The translations under genes were made by a program, and so were the position numbers. This document shows, piece by piece, positions 32,930 to 40,476 of a DNA stretch of 64,000 nt. The notes under the pieces are model-generated. The model was given only the letters and a program-made list of their open reading frames with translations. It ran no database searches and was not told where the DNA came from. Every line of letters begins with the position of its first letter. Position 1 is the first letter of the stretch. Origin of the DNA: an uncultured Sphingomonadaceae bacterium (GTDB lineage: Bacteria > Pseudomonadota > Alphaproteobacteria > Sphingomonadales > Sphingomonadaceae); assembly GCA_947499975.1 (NCBI GenBank), contig CANMQE010000001.1, positions 1,302,001-1,366,000 on the forward strand. The letters run 5' to 3'.

Positions 32930-34777
32930 ATGTCCGAAACCGCCAAGAGCTTTCCCAGGCCCAGTTCCCTGAAGGTGACGCCGGGGACGGAGGCCGCGCA
33001 GGCCGCCTATCCCTATTATTGCCAGTTCCAGCCGGGGGATGACGACCGGTTCTGGTTCTACAACTCGATGCATTTTCCAGAGCCGATGCATCATTTCGAC
33101 ATGATCACGGCGGAGGCCGCCTATTGCGCGCTGGGCGCATTCAACACCCGCGTGCACGTGCTGCCCACGACCAAGGGAATCGATCACCGCATCATCAACG
33201 GCCGCGTGTTCATTGGCGGCGTACCCGTCACCGATCCCGAGGAAGTGCAGGCCCGCGCGGAGGAGTTCCAGAAGCGCGGCTTCTACTATTACGAGAACTG
33301 GGAAGATCTCTACGCCCAGTGGAAAGACAAGATGAAGGCGCTGATCGCGGAGGCGCAGGCCATGCCGAAGCCGCACCTGCCTGATCTGGAACCGATGGAA
33401 ACCACCCACACGGGCAAGGGCATCGCCGCCAATCAGGAGCTGATCGACACCTACCGCCGCCAGCTGAACGGCTATTACACGATGTGGCACCACCACTTCG
33501 AATTCCTGCTGCTGGGCTACGGCGCCTACATGACATTCTTCGATTTCTGTAAAACAGCCTTCCCCGAAATCTCCGACCAGGCGATCAGCCGCATGGTGGC
33601 AGGGATGGAAGCGGAAATCTTCAAGCCCGACGAAGAGGTAAAGCGCCTCGCCCGCCGCGCGGTGGAACTGGGCGTGGACCAGCACTTCACCCCCGACATG
33701 GATATCGACACCGTGCTGGCCGATCTCGACAAGGTTGGCAGAGACGGCAAGGAATGGCTGGCCGAACTGGAAACCAGCCGTAACCCGTGGTTCAACGTGA
33801 ACGTGGGTGACGGGTTCTACCACTATCACCGCAGCTGGAACGATGACCTCTCCATGCCCTTCGCCGCGCTTCCCGGCTATATCGAGAAGATCAAGGCGGG
33901 CACCAATATCGAACGCCCGATGGACCAGCTCATCAAGGAGCGGGACGAATTGGTGCGCGATTATCGCGAGTTGCTGGATACCGAGGAAGACAAGGCCACC
34001 TACGACCAGCTTATCGAACTGGCGCACCGCGTGTTCCCCTACGTGGAAGGGCACAAGTTCTATTGCGAGCACTGGTACACCAACCTGTTCTTCAACAAGA
34101 TCCGCGAATTCGGCGCGCTGCTGGTGGAGCATGACTTTTTCGAGAAGGAAGAAGACGTTTTCCACCTCACCCATTACGAGCTGGAAAGCGCTATTATCGA
34201 CCTCATGCTGAGTTGGTCCTCCGGGTCGCCCCCGATAGGGCCGTCTCGCTGGCCCGCGATTGTCGCAGAACGTCAAAAGGCGATCGACGCGTGGGCTGGC
34301 GAGACAGTACCACCAGCCCTTGGCGAGGTGCCCGACGTGATCGACGATCCGGCCATCGTGATGCTGTGGGGCATTACCCGCGACAACCTCGATATGTGGC
34401 TGTCCGACGGGGAGAGTGATCCCAACGAGATGCGCGGCTTTGCCGCCTGCAACGGCGTGGTGGAAGGCATCGCGCGCGTCATCAAGTCGGTGAAGGAAAT
34501 CGACAAGATCCAGCAGGGCGATATCCTGGTTTGCCAGGTGACGAACCCTACGTGGTCACCCCTCTTCCAAAAGATCAGCGCGGCGGTTTCCGACATCGGC
34601 GGCAGCATGAGCCACATGGCCATCGTGGCGCGCGAGTATGGCCTGCCCGCCGTGGTGGGCACCGGCAACGCCAGCCAGAAGATCAAGGATGGCGCCCGCA
34701 TCCGCGTGGATGGCGGCAAGGGCACCGTCACGATCCTGGAACAGCCTGCCGAAGCGCGCGAGCTGGAGGACGCCTAA
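32930..34777 (+). CDS. Phosphohistidine subunit of a phenylphosphate-synthase-like aryl kinase
   Basis: The 615-residue protein has a long N-terminal domain of no family I recognise (about residues 1-500, rich in aromatic residues and histidine) and a C-terminal PEP-synthase-type swivelling domain with phospho-acceptor His562 in GGSMSHMAIVAREYGLPAVVG. There is no PEP/pyruvate-binding barrel. Its size and order match the 70-kDa subunit of Thauera phenylphosphate synthase and the HpeHI kinase of Rhodococcus rhodochrous GD02, which phosphorylates 4-hydroxyacetophenone and acetovanillone. The ATP-binding subunit follows 3 bases downstream. GAGAGG lies 12 bases before the ATG. The phenolic substrate is inferred from context. 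Confidence 0.85.
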   Translation: MSETAKSFPRPSSLKVTPGTEAAQAAYPYYCQFQPGDDDRFWFYNSMHFPEPMHHFDMITAEAAYCALGAFNTRVHVLPTTKGIDHRIINGRVFIGGVPVTDPEEVQARAEEFQKRGFYYYENWEDLYAQWKDKMKALIAEAQAMPKPHLPDLEPMETTHTGKGIAANQELIDTYRRQLNGYYTMWHHHFEFLLLGYGAYMTFFDFCKTAFPEISDQAISRMVAGMEAEIFKPDEEVKRLARRAVELGVDQHFTPDMDIDTVLADLDKVGRDGKEWLAELETSRNPWFNVNVGDGFYHYHRSWNDDLSMPFAALPGYIEKIKAGTNIERPMDQLIKERDELVRDYRELLDTEEDKATYDQLIELAHRVFPYVEGHKFYCEHWYTNLFFNKIREFGALLVEHDFFEKEEDVFHLTHYELESAIIDLMLSWSSGSPPIGPSRWPAIVAERQKAIDAWAGETVPPALGEVPDVIDDPAIVMLWGITRDNLDMWLSDGESDPNEMRGFAACNGVVEGIARVIKSVKEIDKIQQGDILVCQVTNPTWSPLFQKISAAVSDIGGSMSHMAIVAREYGLPAVVGTGNASQKIKDGARIRVDGGKGTVTILEQPAEARELEDA

Positions 34778-34780
34778 GCC

Positions 34781-35827
34781 ATGGAAGCCGTTGCATGGTT
34801 CAAAGACGTCGGTATCGCGGATCGCCCCACCGTGGGCGGCAAGGGCGGATCGCTGGGTGAACTGACGCAGGCAGGCATCGATGTGCCCGCAGGCTTCGTC
34901 GTCACCGTCGCCGCGTTCGAGCAGTTCCTGGAGAAGCTGGAGGCGAGGGAGCCGATCCGCCCGCTGGTGGAGGCGCTGGACCCGCAGGATATAGGCGCTG
35001 CGACGAAGCTTTCCGAACAATTGCGCGCCCGCGTGATGGGCGATGAAATGCCGGAGCAGGTAAAAGACGCGCTGAAGGCCGCCCATGCGCAGCTTTGCAA
35101 GGATGGCCAGCCCGTCGCCGTCCGCTCCTCCGCCACCACGGAAGATGCCGACGACGCCAGCTTTGCCGGGCTTCAGGACACCTTCCTGTGGGTGCTGGAT
35201 GCCGAGGACATGATCGCCCGCACACGTGAATGCTGGTCCTCGCTCTATTCGGTGGAGTCGATGACCTATCGCCGCAAGCAGGGCATCCCGGAGGACGGCG
35301 TGGCCATGGCCGTGGTGGTACAGCGCATGGTAAATTCCCGCTCTGCAGGGGTGATGTTCACCCGCAGCCCCACCACCGGCGACAAATCCGTGATTACGAT
35401 CGAGGGCGCATGGGGCCTTGGCTCCAGCGTGGTGTCCGGCGAAGTCACGCCCGATAAATGGGTGCTGGGCAAGATCACCGGAGAGATCAGCCAGCGCGAT
35501 ATTTCGGACAAGCACGCTCGGCAGGTGCCCGCGCCCGAAGGCGGCGGCATCGTGGAGGTGGAGAACGAAAGCGACATGCGCACCGCGCCCTGCCTCACTG
35601 ACGATGAATTGCTGGCCCTTCGCGAAGTCGGCCGCCGGATAGAACGGCATTACGGCAAGCCGCAGGATATCGAGTGGGCGCTGGACCAGGATGGCAAGGT
35701 GCTGCTGCTCCAGTCCCGCCCTGAAACGGTATGGGCCGTGAAGGATGCCGAAAGCACGCCGGTAAAGAAGCCGGAGGGCAAGGCGTACAACCACGTGATG
35801 GCGATCTTCGGGGGCAAGAAACCGTGA
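34781..35827 (+). CDS. ATP-binding subunit of the phenylphosphate-synthase-like aryl kinase
   Basis: The 348-residue protein is a stand-alone PPDK/PEP-synthase N-terminal ATP-grasp domain: VGGKGGSLGELTQAGIDVPAGFVVT, VAVRSSATTEDADDASFAGLQDTFL, SAGVMFTRSPTTGD and QDIEWALDQDGKVLLLQSRPE are the standard blocks. In phenylphosphate synthase and HpeHI-type kinases this subunit makes phosphohistidine on the partner from ATP (releasing AMP and phosphate), and the partner phosphorylates the phenol. The start lies 3 bases after the partner gene, and the stop overlaps the biotin-carrier start by 4 bases (GTGA). A PEP-synthesis role is excluded because the PEP domain is missing from both subunits. Confidence 0.88.
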   Translation: MEAVAWFKDVGIADRPTVGGKGGSLGELTQAGIDVPAGFVVTVAAFEQFLEKLEAREPIRPLVEALDPQDIGAATKLSEQLRARVMGDEMPEQVKDALKAAHAQLCKDGQPVAVRSSATTEDADDASFAGLQDTFLWVLDAEDMIARTRECWSSLYSVESMTYRRKQGIPEDGVAMAVVVQRMVNSRSAGVMFTRSPTTGDKSVITIEGAWGLGSSVVSGEVTPDKWVLGKITGEISQRDISDKHARQVPAPEGGGIVEVENESDMRTAPCLTDDELLALREVGRRIERHYGKPQDIEWALDQDGKVLLLQSRPETVWAVKDAESTPVKKPEGKAYNHVMAIFGGKKP

Positions 35828-36330
35828 GCCTTTCAGGCAAGGACGTTGCCGAAATCGCGCGCCTGCTGGCCGAATCCGAATTCAACTCGCTGGATGTCGA
35901 GATGGGTGGTTTCCGTCTGCGTATCCGCCGCGATGGCGGTGGTGGAGGCGGCAGCGCTGGTGGCCGCTGGGTGCCGGACGAGGTGGAGGATGATCAACAC
36001 GATGAGCCGCAAGGTGCAGCCGGTGTCGAACCGCCGCCCGCCCCGCCCCCTTCCGGTAGCGCGCAGGCGCACGGCAGCGCGGGCGCGGACGAGACCGATG
36101 TGATCGCGCCGTTGCTGGGCAATTACTACGCCGCGCCGCGCCCCGGAGAGGATCCCTTCGTGCAGGTGGGCGACAGGGTGGAGCCCGATACCATCGTCGC
36201 CATCATAGAGGTGATGAAGCTGATGAATTCGGTCCGCGCCGGTGTCTCCGGCACCGTTGTCGCAGTGCTGCCCGAAGATGGCAGCGCGGTTGAAAAGGGC
36301 CAGCCGATCATCCGGGTGAAGGAAGGCTGA
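35824..36330 (+). CDS. Biotin carboxyl carrier protein, AccB-like
   Basis: The 168-residue protein has an AccB-like N-terminal helix-strand segment (IARLLAESEFNSLDVEMGGFRLRIRR), a Gly/Pro-rich linker and a C-terminal biotinyl domain (about 88-168) with the thumb typical of AccB (PLLGNYYAAPRPGEDPFVQVG) and the biotinylated Lys132 in EVMKLMN. It is not a second copy of a general acetyl-CoA carboxylase pair, because no accC follows. The next gene, overlapping by one base, encodes the carboxyltransferase. The start is a GTG overlapping the kinase stop. It should carry carboxybiotin to the aryl ketone carboxyltransferase. Confidence 0.9.
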   Translation: MSLSGKDVAEIARLLAESEFNSLDVEMGGFRLRIRRDGGGGGGSAGGRWVPDEVEDDQHDEPQGAAGVEPPPAPPPSGSAQAHGSAGADETDVIAPLLGNYYAAPRPGEDPFVQVGDRVEPDTIVAIIEVMKLMNSVRAGVSGTVVAVLPEDGSAVEKGQPIIRVKEG

Positions 36331-37790
36331 TGGCCAATATCCAGATCGTCGAAACCAGTCTTCGCGATGGCAACCAGTGCCTCTGGGGCGCCACCGGCAT
36401 CGACACCGCGAAAACGCTGGGCATTGCCCCTGCGATGGAGCGGGCAGGCTTTTCCGCCATCGATTTCACCACCTCCACCCACATGGGCGTGGCCGTGCGC
36501 TACAAGCAGGAAGACCCGTGGGAACGCATCCGCGCCATGGCAGACATCTGCCGCACCACACCGCTGCAATTCCTCTCCACCGGCTTCCGCTTCATCGCCT
36601 GGGAAACCGCCACGCCCGATTTCATGGAACTGGCCTTCGCCACGCTGGCGCGTAACGGCATCCGCCGCTTTGCGCTGGCTGACCCGATGAACGATGCCAA
36701 ATCCAACGTGGAAGTGGCCCGCATGGTGAAGCGCGCCGGCGGCGAGCAGGTGGTGGGCGCGCTGGTGTTCTCCATCAGCCCCATCCACGACGATGCGCAT
36801 TACGCCGATGCGGCGCGCACAATGGCCGCCTGCAAGGACATAGATGCGCTATATATCAAGGACCCCGGCGGGCTGCTGACGTCCAATCGCGCCGCCACAC
36901 TGATCCCCGCAATCATGGCCGAAGTTGGCGAAATGCCGCTGGAACTGCACTCGCACTCAACCATCGGCCTTGCCGAACAGGCCTATTGCGAGGCCGCCGA
37001 CATGGGCATTGCCGCCCTGCAATGCGCCAGCGGCGGGCTGGCCAGCGGCACCTCCCACCCATCGGTAAAAGGCACGGTGGCAAACTTGCGGGCGACCGGC
37101 CACACGGTCGATCTGGATGACGAGGCGGTGGACGAAATCGCCGACTGGTTCACCGCCATCGCCGACGCGGAAGACCTGCCCAAGGGGCAGGCGATGCATT
37201 TCGACGCCGCCTATTTCCAGCACAACCTTCCCGGCGGCATGGTGGGCACCATGCGCCGCCACCTTGCCGATCAGGGCGTGCCCGAAATGGAAGGCGCCGT
37301 GATCGAGGAGATGGGCCGCGTGCGCCGCGAACTGGGCTGGCCCATCGTGATGACCCCCTTTGCCCAGATGCTGCAGACGCAGGCGGTGATGAATGTGACT
37401 GCTGACGAGCGGTGGTCCGTCATTCCCGACGAGATCATCCGCTTTGCCATCGGCAAGTTTGGCCGCCCCAATGCCCCGGTGGACGAGAATGTGATGGACC
37501 GCATCATGGCCAACCCGCGCACGAAGGAGCTGGAAGAGGAAAAGGGCATGGCCGATGTGGCCACCTTGCGCAAAAAGCTGGGCGCGGATCTGTCGGACGA
37601 GGAATTCCTGCTGCGCGCCACCATGCCCCAAAACCTCGTCGATGCGATGGCGGATGCCGGACCCGCTCCGCGCGACTACGATCCGCACAAGGTGCCGCTG
37701 ATGAACCTGCTGCGAGAGGTCTTGCAGCATACCGACGTGGATGAATTTGCAATCGAGAAGGACGATTTTTCCGTGCAGGTCCAGCGTTAG
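36330..37790 (+). CDS. Biotin-dependent carboxyltransferase (pyruvate carboxylase B / oxaloacetate decarboxylase alpha type)
   Basis: The 486-residue protein has an HMGL-like barrel with Asp13 (SLRDGNQCLWG), the lysine expected to be carbamylated (Lys177, LYIKDPGG) and the metal ligands His207 and His209 (LELHSHSTIG), then the PYC_OADA carboxylase domain (about 290-470). It has no biotinyl domain of its own. True pyruvate enzymes read RDAHQS where this one reads RDGNQC, so the substrate probably differs. In the Hpe pathway a biotin enzyme of this kind (HpeCBA) carboxylates the methyl ketone of 4-phospho-acetovanillone. Its biotin carboxylase partner is not encoded here. Confidence 0.87.
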   Translation: MANIQIVETSLRDGNQCLWGATGIDTAKTLGIAPAMERAGFSAIDFTTSTHMGVAVRYKQEDPWERIRAMADICRTTPLQFLSTGFRFIAWETATPDFMELAFATLARNGIRRFALADPMNDAKSNVEVARMVKRAGGEQVVGALVFSISPIHDDAHYADAARTMAACKDIDALYIKDPGGLLTSNRAATLIPAIMAEVGEMPLELHSHSTIGLAEQAYCEAADMGIAALQCASGGLASGTSHPSVKGTVANLRATGHTVDLDDEAVDEIADWFTAIADAEDLPKGQAMHFDAAYFQHNLPGGMVGTMRRHLADQGVPEMEGAVIEEMGRVRRELGWPIVMTPFAQMLQTQAVMNVTADERWSVIPDEIIRFAIGKFGRPNAPVDENVMDRIMANPRTKELEEEKGMADVATLRKKLGADLSDEEFLLRATMPQNLVDAMADAGPAPRDYDPHKVPLMNLLREVLQHTDVDEFAIEKDDFSVQVQR

Positions 37791-37803
37791 GCCGCGCCCT
37801 TTC

Positions 37804-37893
37804 CTACGTGCGGCCACCGCGTGCAGGTCTGCCCGATGATCGCGCCTTATCCTGCTGGTTTTGCGTCTTTCCTTTCAATTCAGGCGAAGTCAT
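37804..37893 (-). CDS. 29-residue basic small protein
   Basis: A 30-codon frame on the minus strand starts at ATG 37893 with an excellent ribosome-binding site (GGGGAAGGA, 3-6 bases upstream). It encodes MTSPELKGKTQNQQDK followed by an Arg/Gly-rich tail. It is convergent with the carboxyltransferase gene and divergent from the HAD gene. The composition is not that of a random shadow frame. The function is unknown. Confidence 0.5.
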   Translation of the reverse strand: MTSPELKGKTQNQQDKARSSGRPARGGRT

Positions 37894-37911
37894 GATTCCT
37901 TCCCCTGGACT

Positions 37912-37929
37912 GTGTTCCACGTGTTCCAC
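37912..37929. promoter_or_regulatory. Tandem 9-base repeat in the divergent promoter gap
   Basis: GTGTTCCAC occurs twice in direct tandem, 16 bases before the HAD gene start and 18 bases before the small minus-strand gene. The junction makes CACGTG. Two adjacent sites on one face, one helical turn apart, suggest a regulator site shared by both directions. Confidence 0.45.
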
Positions 37930-37945
37930 ATTAGGTGATCTGTAG

Positions 37946-38776
37946 ATGCGCACACCCCCCAGGACGCCCAAGGGCTTCATGTTCGATCTGGACGGGACGC
38001 TGATCCTGTCGAACCGCAAGCTGGGCAGCTACGATGCCATTCCCGGCGCGGCAGAGGCCTTGCATCACCTTGACGATCTGGGCGTGCCGTGGATCGCGCT
38101 GACCAATGGCAGCGCCTACGCCAGCCGCGTACAGGCCCCCCGCCTGCGCGATGTGGGCATACCTGTGCCGGACGATCGGCTGTTCACGCCCAATTCGGTG
38201 GCGGCAAAGGTGATTGCAGACGGCGGCTATGAAAAAGTGCTGGTGCTGGGCACCCAGGGCGTAACAGATGCTCTGGAAGAACTCGGCGTCAATTGCGTCT
38301 CTCCCGATGGCGACCATAAGGGCTGCGACGCTGTCTACATCGCGTGGCATCCCGATTGCTCCATGCCCGATATCCACGCCGCCTGCGAAGCCGTGCTGGA
38401 TGGCGCCGCCTTCCTCACCGCTTCGGATGTCCCCTTCTTCGCCACCAAGGAAGGGCGCAGCTTCGGCTATAGCTGCGCCATCAATGGCGCGGTGGCGCGG
38501 GTGACGGGGGTGGAGCCGCAGCCCACAGGCAAACCATCGGCCCACGCCATGCAGTTCGTCGCCAGCCAGCTTGGCCTCGCGATAGAAGATGTAGGCGTGG
38601 TGGGTGACGATGCGACGGCTGAAATGCAGATGGCGCGCGAAGGCGGGGCAATCGGCATCGCCGTCACCAGCGGATCCACCAGCGAACAGGAATGGGCGGA
38701 ACAACCGGCAAGCAAGATGCCGGATCTGGTGATCGCAAATATCGGTGAGTTGGCGGCGCGCACGGGCTTGGGCTAA
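37946..38776 (+). CDS. HAD-superfamily phosphatase, subclass IIA (NagD / p-nitrophenylphosphatase type)
   Basis: The 276-residue protein has all the HAD motifs: the nucleophile Asp14 and Asp16 in FMFDLDGTLI, motif II IALTNGS, a C2-type cap (about 90-190) and the acidic motif VVGDDATAEMQMA. NagD-like enzymes hydrolyse small phosphate esters, including aryl phosphates. Position after the aryl kinase and carboxylase genes makes it the candidate that removes the phosphate from the carboxylated aryl ketone, the job assigned to HpeD in the Hpe pathway. A 155-base gap with its own putative regulatory repeat separates it from the carboxyltransferase. Phosphoglycolate or nucleotide phosphatase activity is the alternative. 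Confidence 0.83.
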   Translation: MRTPPRTPKGFMFDLDGTLILSNRKLGSYDAIPGAAEALHHLDDLGVPWIALTNGSAYASRVQAPRLRDVGIPVPDDRLFTPNSVAAKVIADGGYEKVLVLGTQGVTDALEELGVNCVSPDGDHKGCDAVYIAWHPDCSMPDIHAACEAVLDGAAFLTASDVPFFATKEGRSFGYSCAINGAVARVTGVEPQPTGKPSAHAMQFVASQLGLAIEDVGVVGDDATAEMQMAREGGAIGIAVTSGSTSEQEWAEQPASKMPDLVIANIGELAARTGLG

Positions 38777-38801
38777 GGGCGTGCGTCAAAGGAGATTTGC
38801 C

Positions 38802-39245
38802 ATGCAGCTAGGCCGTTTCAACCACATCGGCATCGCCGTTCCCGATCTTGCCACCGCCATCGCGTTTTACCGCGATGTGCTGGGCGCAACCGACATTACC
38901 GAGCCCTTCGACCTGCCCGAACAGGGTGTGAAGGTCTGCTTCGTGAACACGCCGGGTGTTGATGGCTCGTTAGGCACGCAGCTGGAATTGCTGGCACCTC
39001 TCGGCGAGGAATCGCCGGTAACCGGCTTCCTCGCCAAGAACCCGCTTGGCGGCCAGCACCACGTCTGCTTCGAAGTGCCCGATATCGAGGCCGCGCGCGC
39101 CGAGTTCGAGGAGCAAGGCAAGCGCATCCTCGGCCCCACTCGCATCGGTGCGCACGGCACGCCGATCTTCTTCCTGCATCCCAAGGACATGATGGGTCAG
39201 CTTACCGAGATCATGGAAAGCCCGAAGGAAGGCGCCGTTCACTAG
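38802..39245 (+). CDS. VOC/glyoxalase-fold protein, methylmalonyl-CoA epimerase-like
   Basis: The 147-residue protein has the two beta-alpha-beta units of the vicinal-oxygen-chelate fold, with metal-ligand positions in RFNHIGIAVPDL, QLELLAP, HHVCFEVPDIEAA and QLTEIME. The order resembles methylmalonyl-CoA epimerase, but no methylmalonyl-CoA mutase lies nearby, and here it sits between the HAD phosphatase and a DUF3445 gene. AAAGGAG precedes ATG 38802 and its stop overlaps the next GTG by one base. Either it is an epimerase out of context, or it acts on an aryl-ketone intermediate as an isomerase or lyase. Confidence 0.82.
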   Translation: MQLGRFNHIGIAVPDLATAIAFYRDVLGATDITEPFDLPEQGVKVCFVNTPGVDGSLGTQLELLAPLGEESPVTGFLAKNPLGGQHHVCFEVPDIEAARAEFEEQGKRILGPTRIGAHGTPIFFLHPKDMMGQLTEIMESPKEGAVH

Positions 39246-40054
39246 TGGCCGGGCTCGGCTTCTCGGTCGAGGAATTGCTGCCGAAGGCGCGCGGCGGCGG
39301 GGCGTTGAAAATGGGGCTGGTGGCGCTTTGCGAAGACGAATGGCTCCAGCCCGAACCGGACCTTGCCACACGCGCGCACGCCTTCGATGCCTATCCCGAA
39401 AGCGTGCAGATCACCCCGCGCGCGCATGACGCAGGGGACGAACTGGCCGCCATGCTGGGCACGCGCGGCGGTTTGGAAGGCGCGGCCCGCAGCGCACATG
39501 AAGACATGTGCCTGCTCTCGGCCGATCCGGGCGAGGATACCTATCGCCTGACAGGCGCAGCCGTGGCCTTCCCTACAGACTGGCACCCGGCACAGAAGCT
39601 GGGCCGTGCTCTTATCGACCTTCACGCTCCGATCGACGGATATGAGCAGCAACTGGCCAGCGGCGTCGATCATTTCATGGCAAAGCTGAAGCCGGGGCGG
39701 ATCTTCGGCCGCTGCAACTGGTTCGTCGCCCCTACCCCGGCACTGCGCTGGATCGATAGCGCCGCGCCCGGCGAAACCTTTGCGGATGTCACGCCGGAAA
39801 ACGCAGGCAATACGCTGTTCGTGCGCTGCGAGCGCCAGACAATGCGACGCCTGCCCGATACTGGTGCCATCCTGTTCACGATTGGCGTATATGTGACCCC
39901 GCTCGCATCGCTTTCGGGCGAAAATGTCGCGCGGCTGGCGCTTTCGGTGGCAACGATACCGCCCCGCGAAGCCGAACGGCGCGGTGCACGCTGGTTTGCG
40001 CCCCAACTGGCGCAATATGCCGCCCGCCGGGCGGATACTCGAGGATTAGATTGA
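39245..40054 (+). CDS. DUF3445 protein (heme-dependent oxidative N-demethylase-like)
   Basis: The 269-residue protein has the DUF3445 signatures: MGLVALCEDEWLQPEPDL, FPTDWHPAQKLGRALIDLHAPIDGYEQQL, GRCNWFVAP and ERQTMRRLPDTGAILFTIGVYVTPL. The founding characterised member is a heme-PAS oxidative N-demethylase acting on dimethylamine-type substrates. Nothing else here suggests methylamine metabolism. Its GTG start overlaps the VOC gene, and its stop overlaps the LprI-like gene, so it is co-expressed with the aromatic operon's tail. The substrate is unknown; O- rather than N-demethylation would be of interest but is speculation. Confidence 0.83.
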   Translation: MAGLGFSVEELLPKARGGGALKMGLVALCEDEWLQPEPDLATRAHAFDAYPESVQITPRAHDAGDELAAMLGTRGGLEGAARSAHEDMCLLSADPGEDTYRLTGAAVAFPTDWHPAQKLGRALIDLHAPIDGYEQQLASGVDHFMAKLKPGRIFGRCNWFVAPTPALRWIDSAAPGETFADVTPENAGNTLFVRCERQTMRRLPDTGAILFTIGVYVTPLASLSGENVARLALSVATIPPREAERRGARWFAPQLAQYAARRADTRGLD

Positions 40055-40476
40055 TGAGCCTTGCCTATCCCCTGCTTCTGCTTTTGCTGCAATCGGGTGC
40101 CGGAATACATGCTGGCGACACCGCCCGCGACCAGACCGATTGCAGCGATCCGACAACGCAGCAGGCGATGAATTACTGTGCCAGCCGGGATTTCCGGGCG
40201 GCCGACGCGGCGCTGAACCGCCAGTGGCAAGATACGGCGGCACGGATGCGGCGGCTGGACGCCAACATCGCGTCCGACGATGCGCGGCCCACCTATTTCG
40301 CGCAGTTGCTGGAAGCGCAGCGCGCCTGGCTGCGCTTCCGCGATGGGCATTGCGCCAGCGTGGGCTACCAGGCCCGCGGCGGCTCATTGGAGCCATTGCT
40401 GATCGCCACCTGCAGGGCCGAACTGACGCGCGAGCGCACGAGGCAACTAGAGGAGCTGGAGGATTTTCCCAACTAG
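40054..40476 (+). CDS. LprI/DUF1311-family secreted protein
   Basis: The 140-residue protein has a short signal peptide and a DUF1311 (lysozyme inhibitor LprI) domain with its four-cysteine pattern: DCSDP, NYCASRDF, DGHCASVG and ATCRAEL. The helical segments AADAALNRQWQDTAARM and LLEAQRAWLRFRDGHC are characteristic. LprI proteins inhibit lysozyme in the periplasm, but many homologues are uncharacterised. The ATG overlaps the DUF3445 stop, and the 3' end overlaps the convergent mocA gene by 4 bases. No link with aromatic metabolism is evident. Confidence 0.82.
   Translation: MSLAYPLLLLLLQSGAGIHAGDTARDQTDCSDPTTQQAMNYCASRDFRAADAALNRQWQDTAARMRRLDANIASDDARPTYFAQLLEAQRAWLRFRDGHCASVGYQARGGSLEPLLIATCRAELTRERTRQLEELEDFPN

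Noticed and set aside
32930..35827. Calling the two-subunit kinase phosphoenolpyruvate synthase
   Set aside because: Neither subunit carries the PEP/pyruvate-binding barrel, and the split subunit form is that of phenylphosphate synthase-like kinases.
37804..38019. 71-codon frame extending the small minus-strand gene upstream
   Set aside because: It overlaps the start of the HAD gene and the inner ATG at 37893 has the strong ribosome-binding site.
38802..39245. Calling the VOC protein methylmalonyl-CoA epimerase outright
   Set aside because: The likeness is real but no propionate or methylmalonyl-CoA genes are near, so only epimerase-like is supported.
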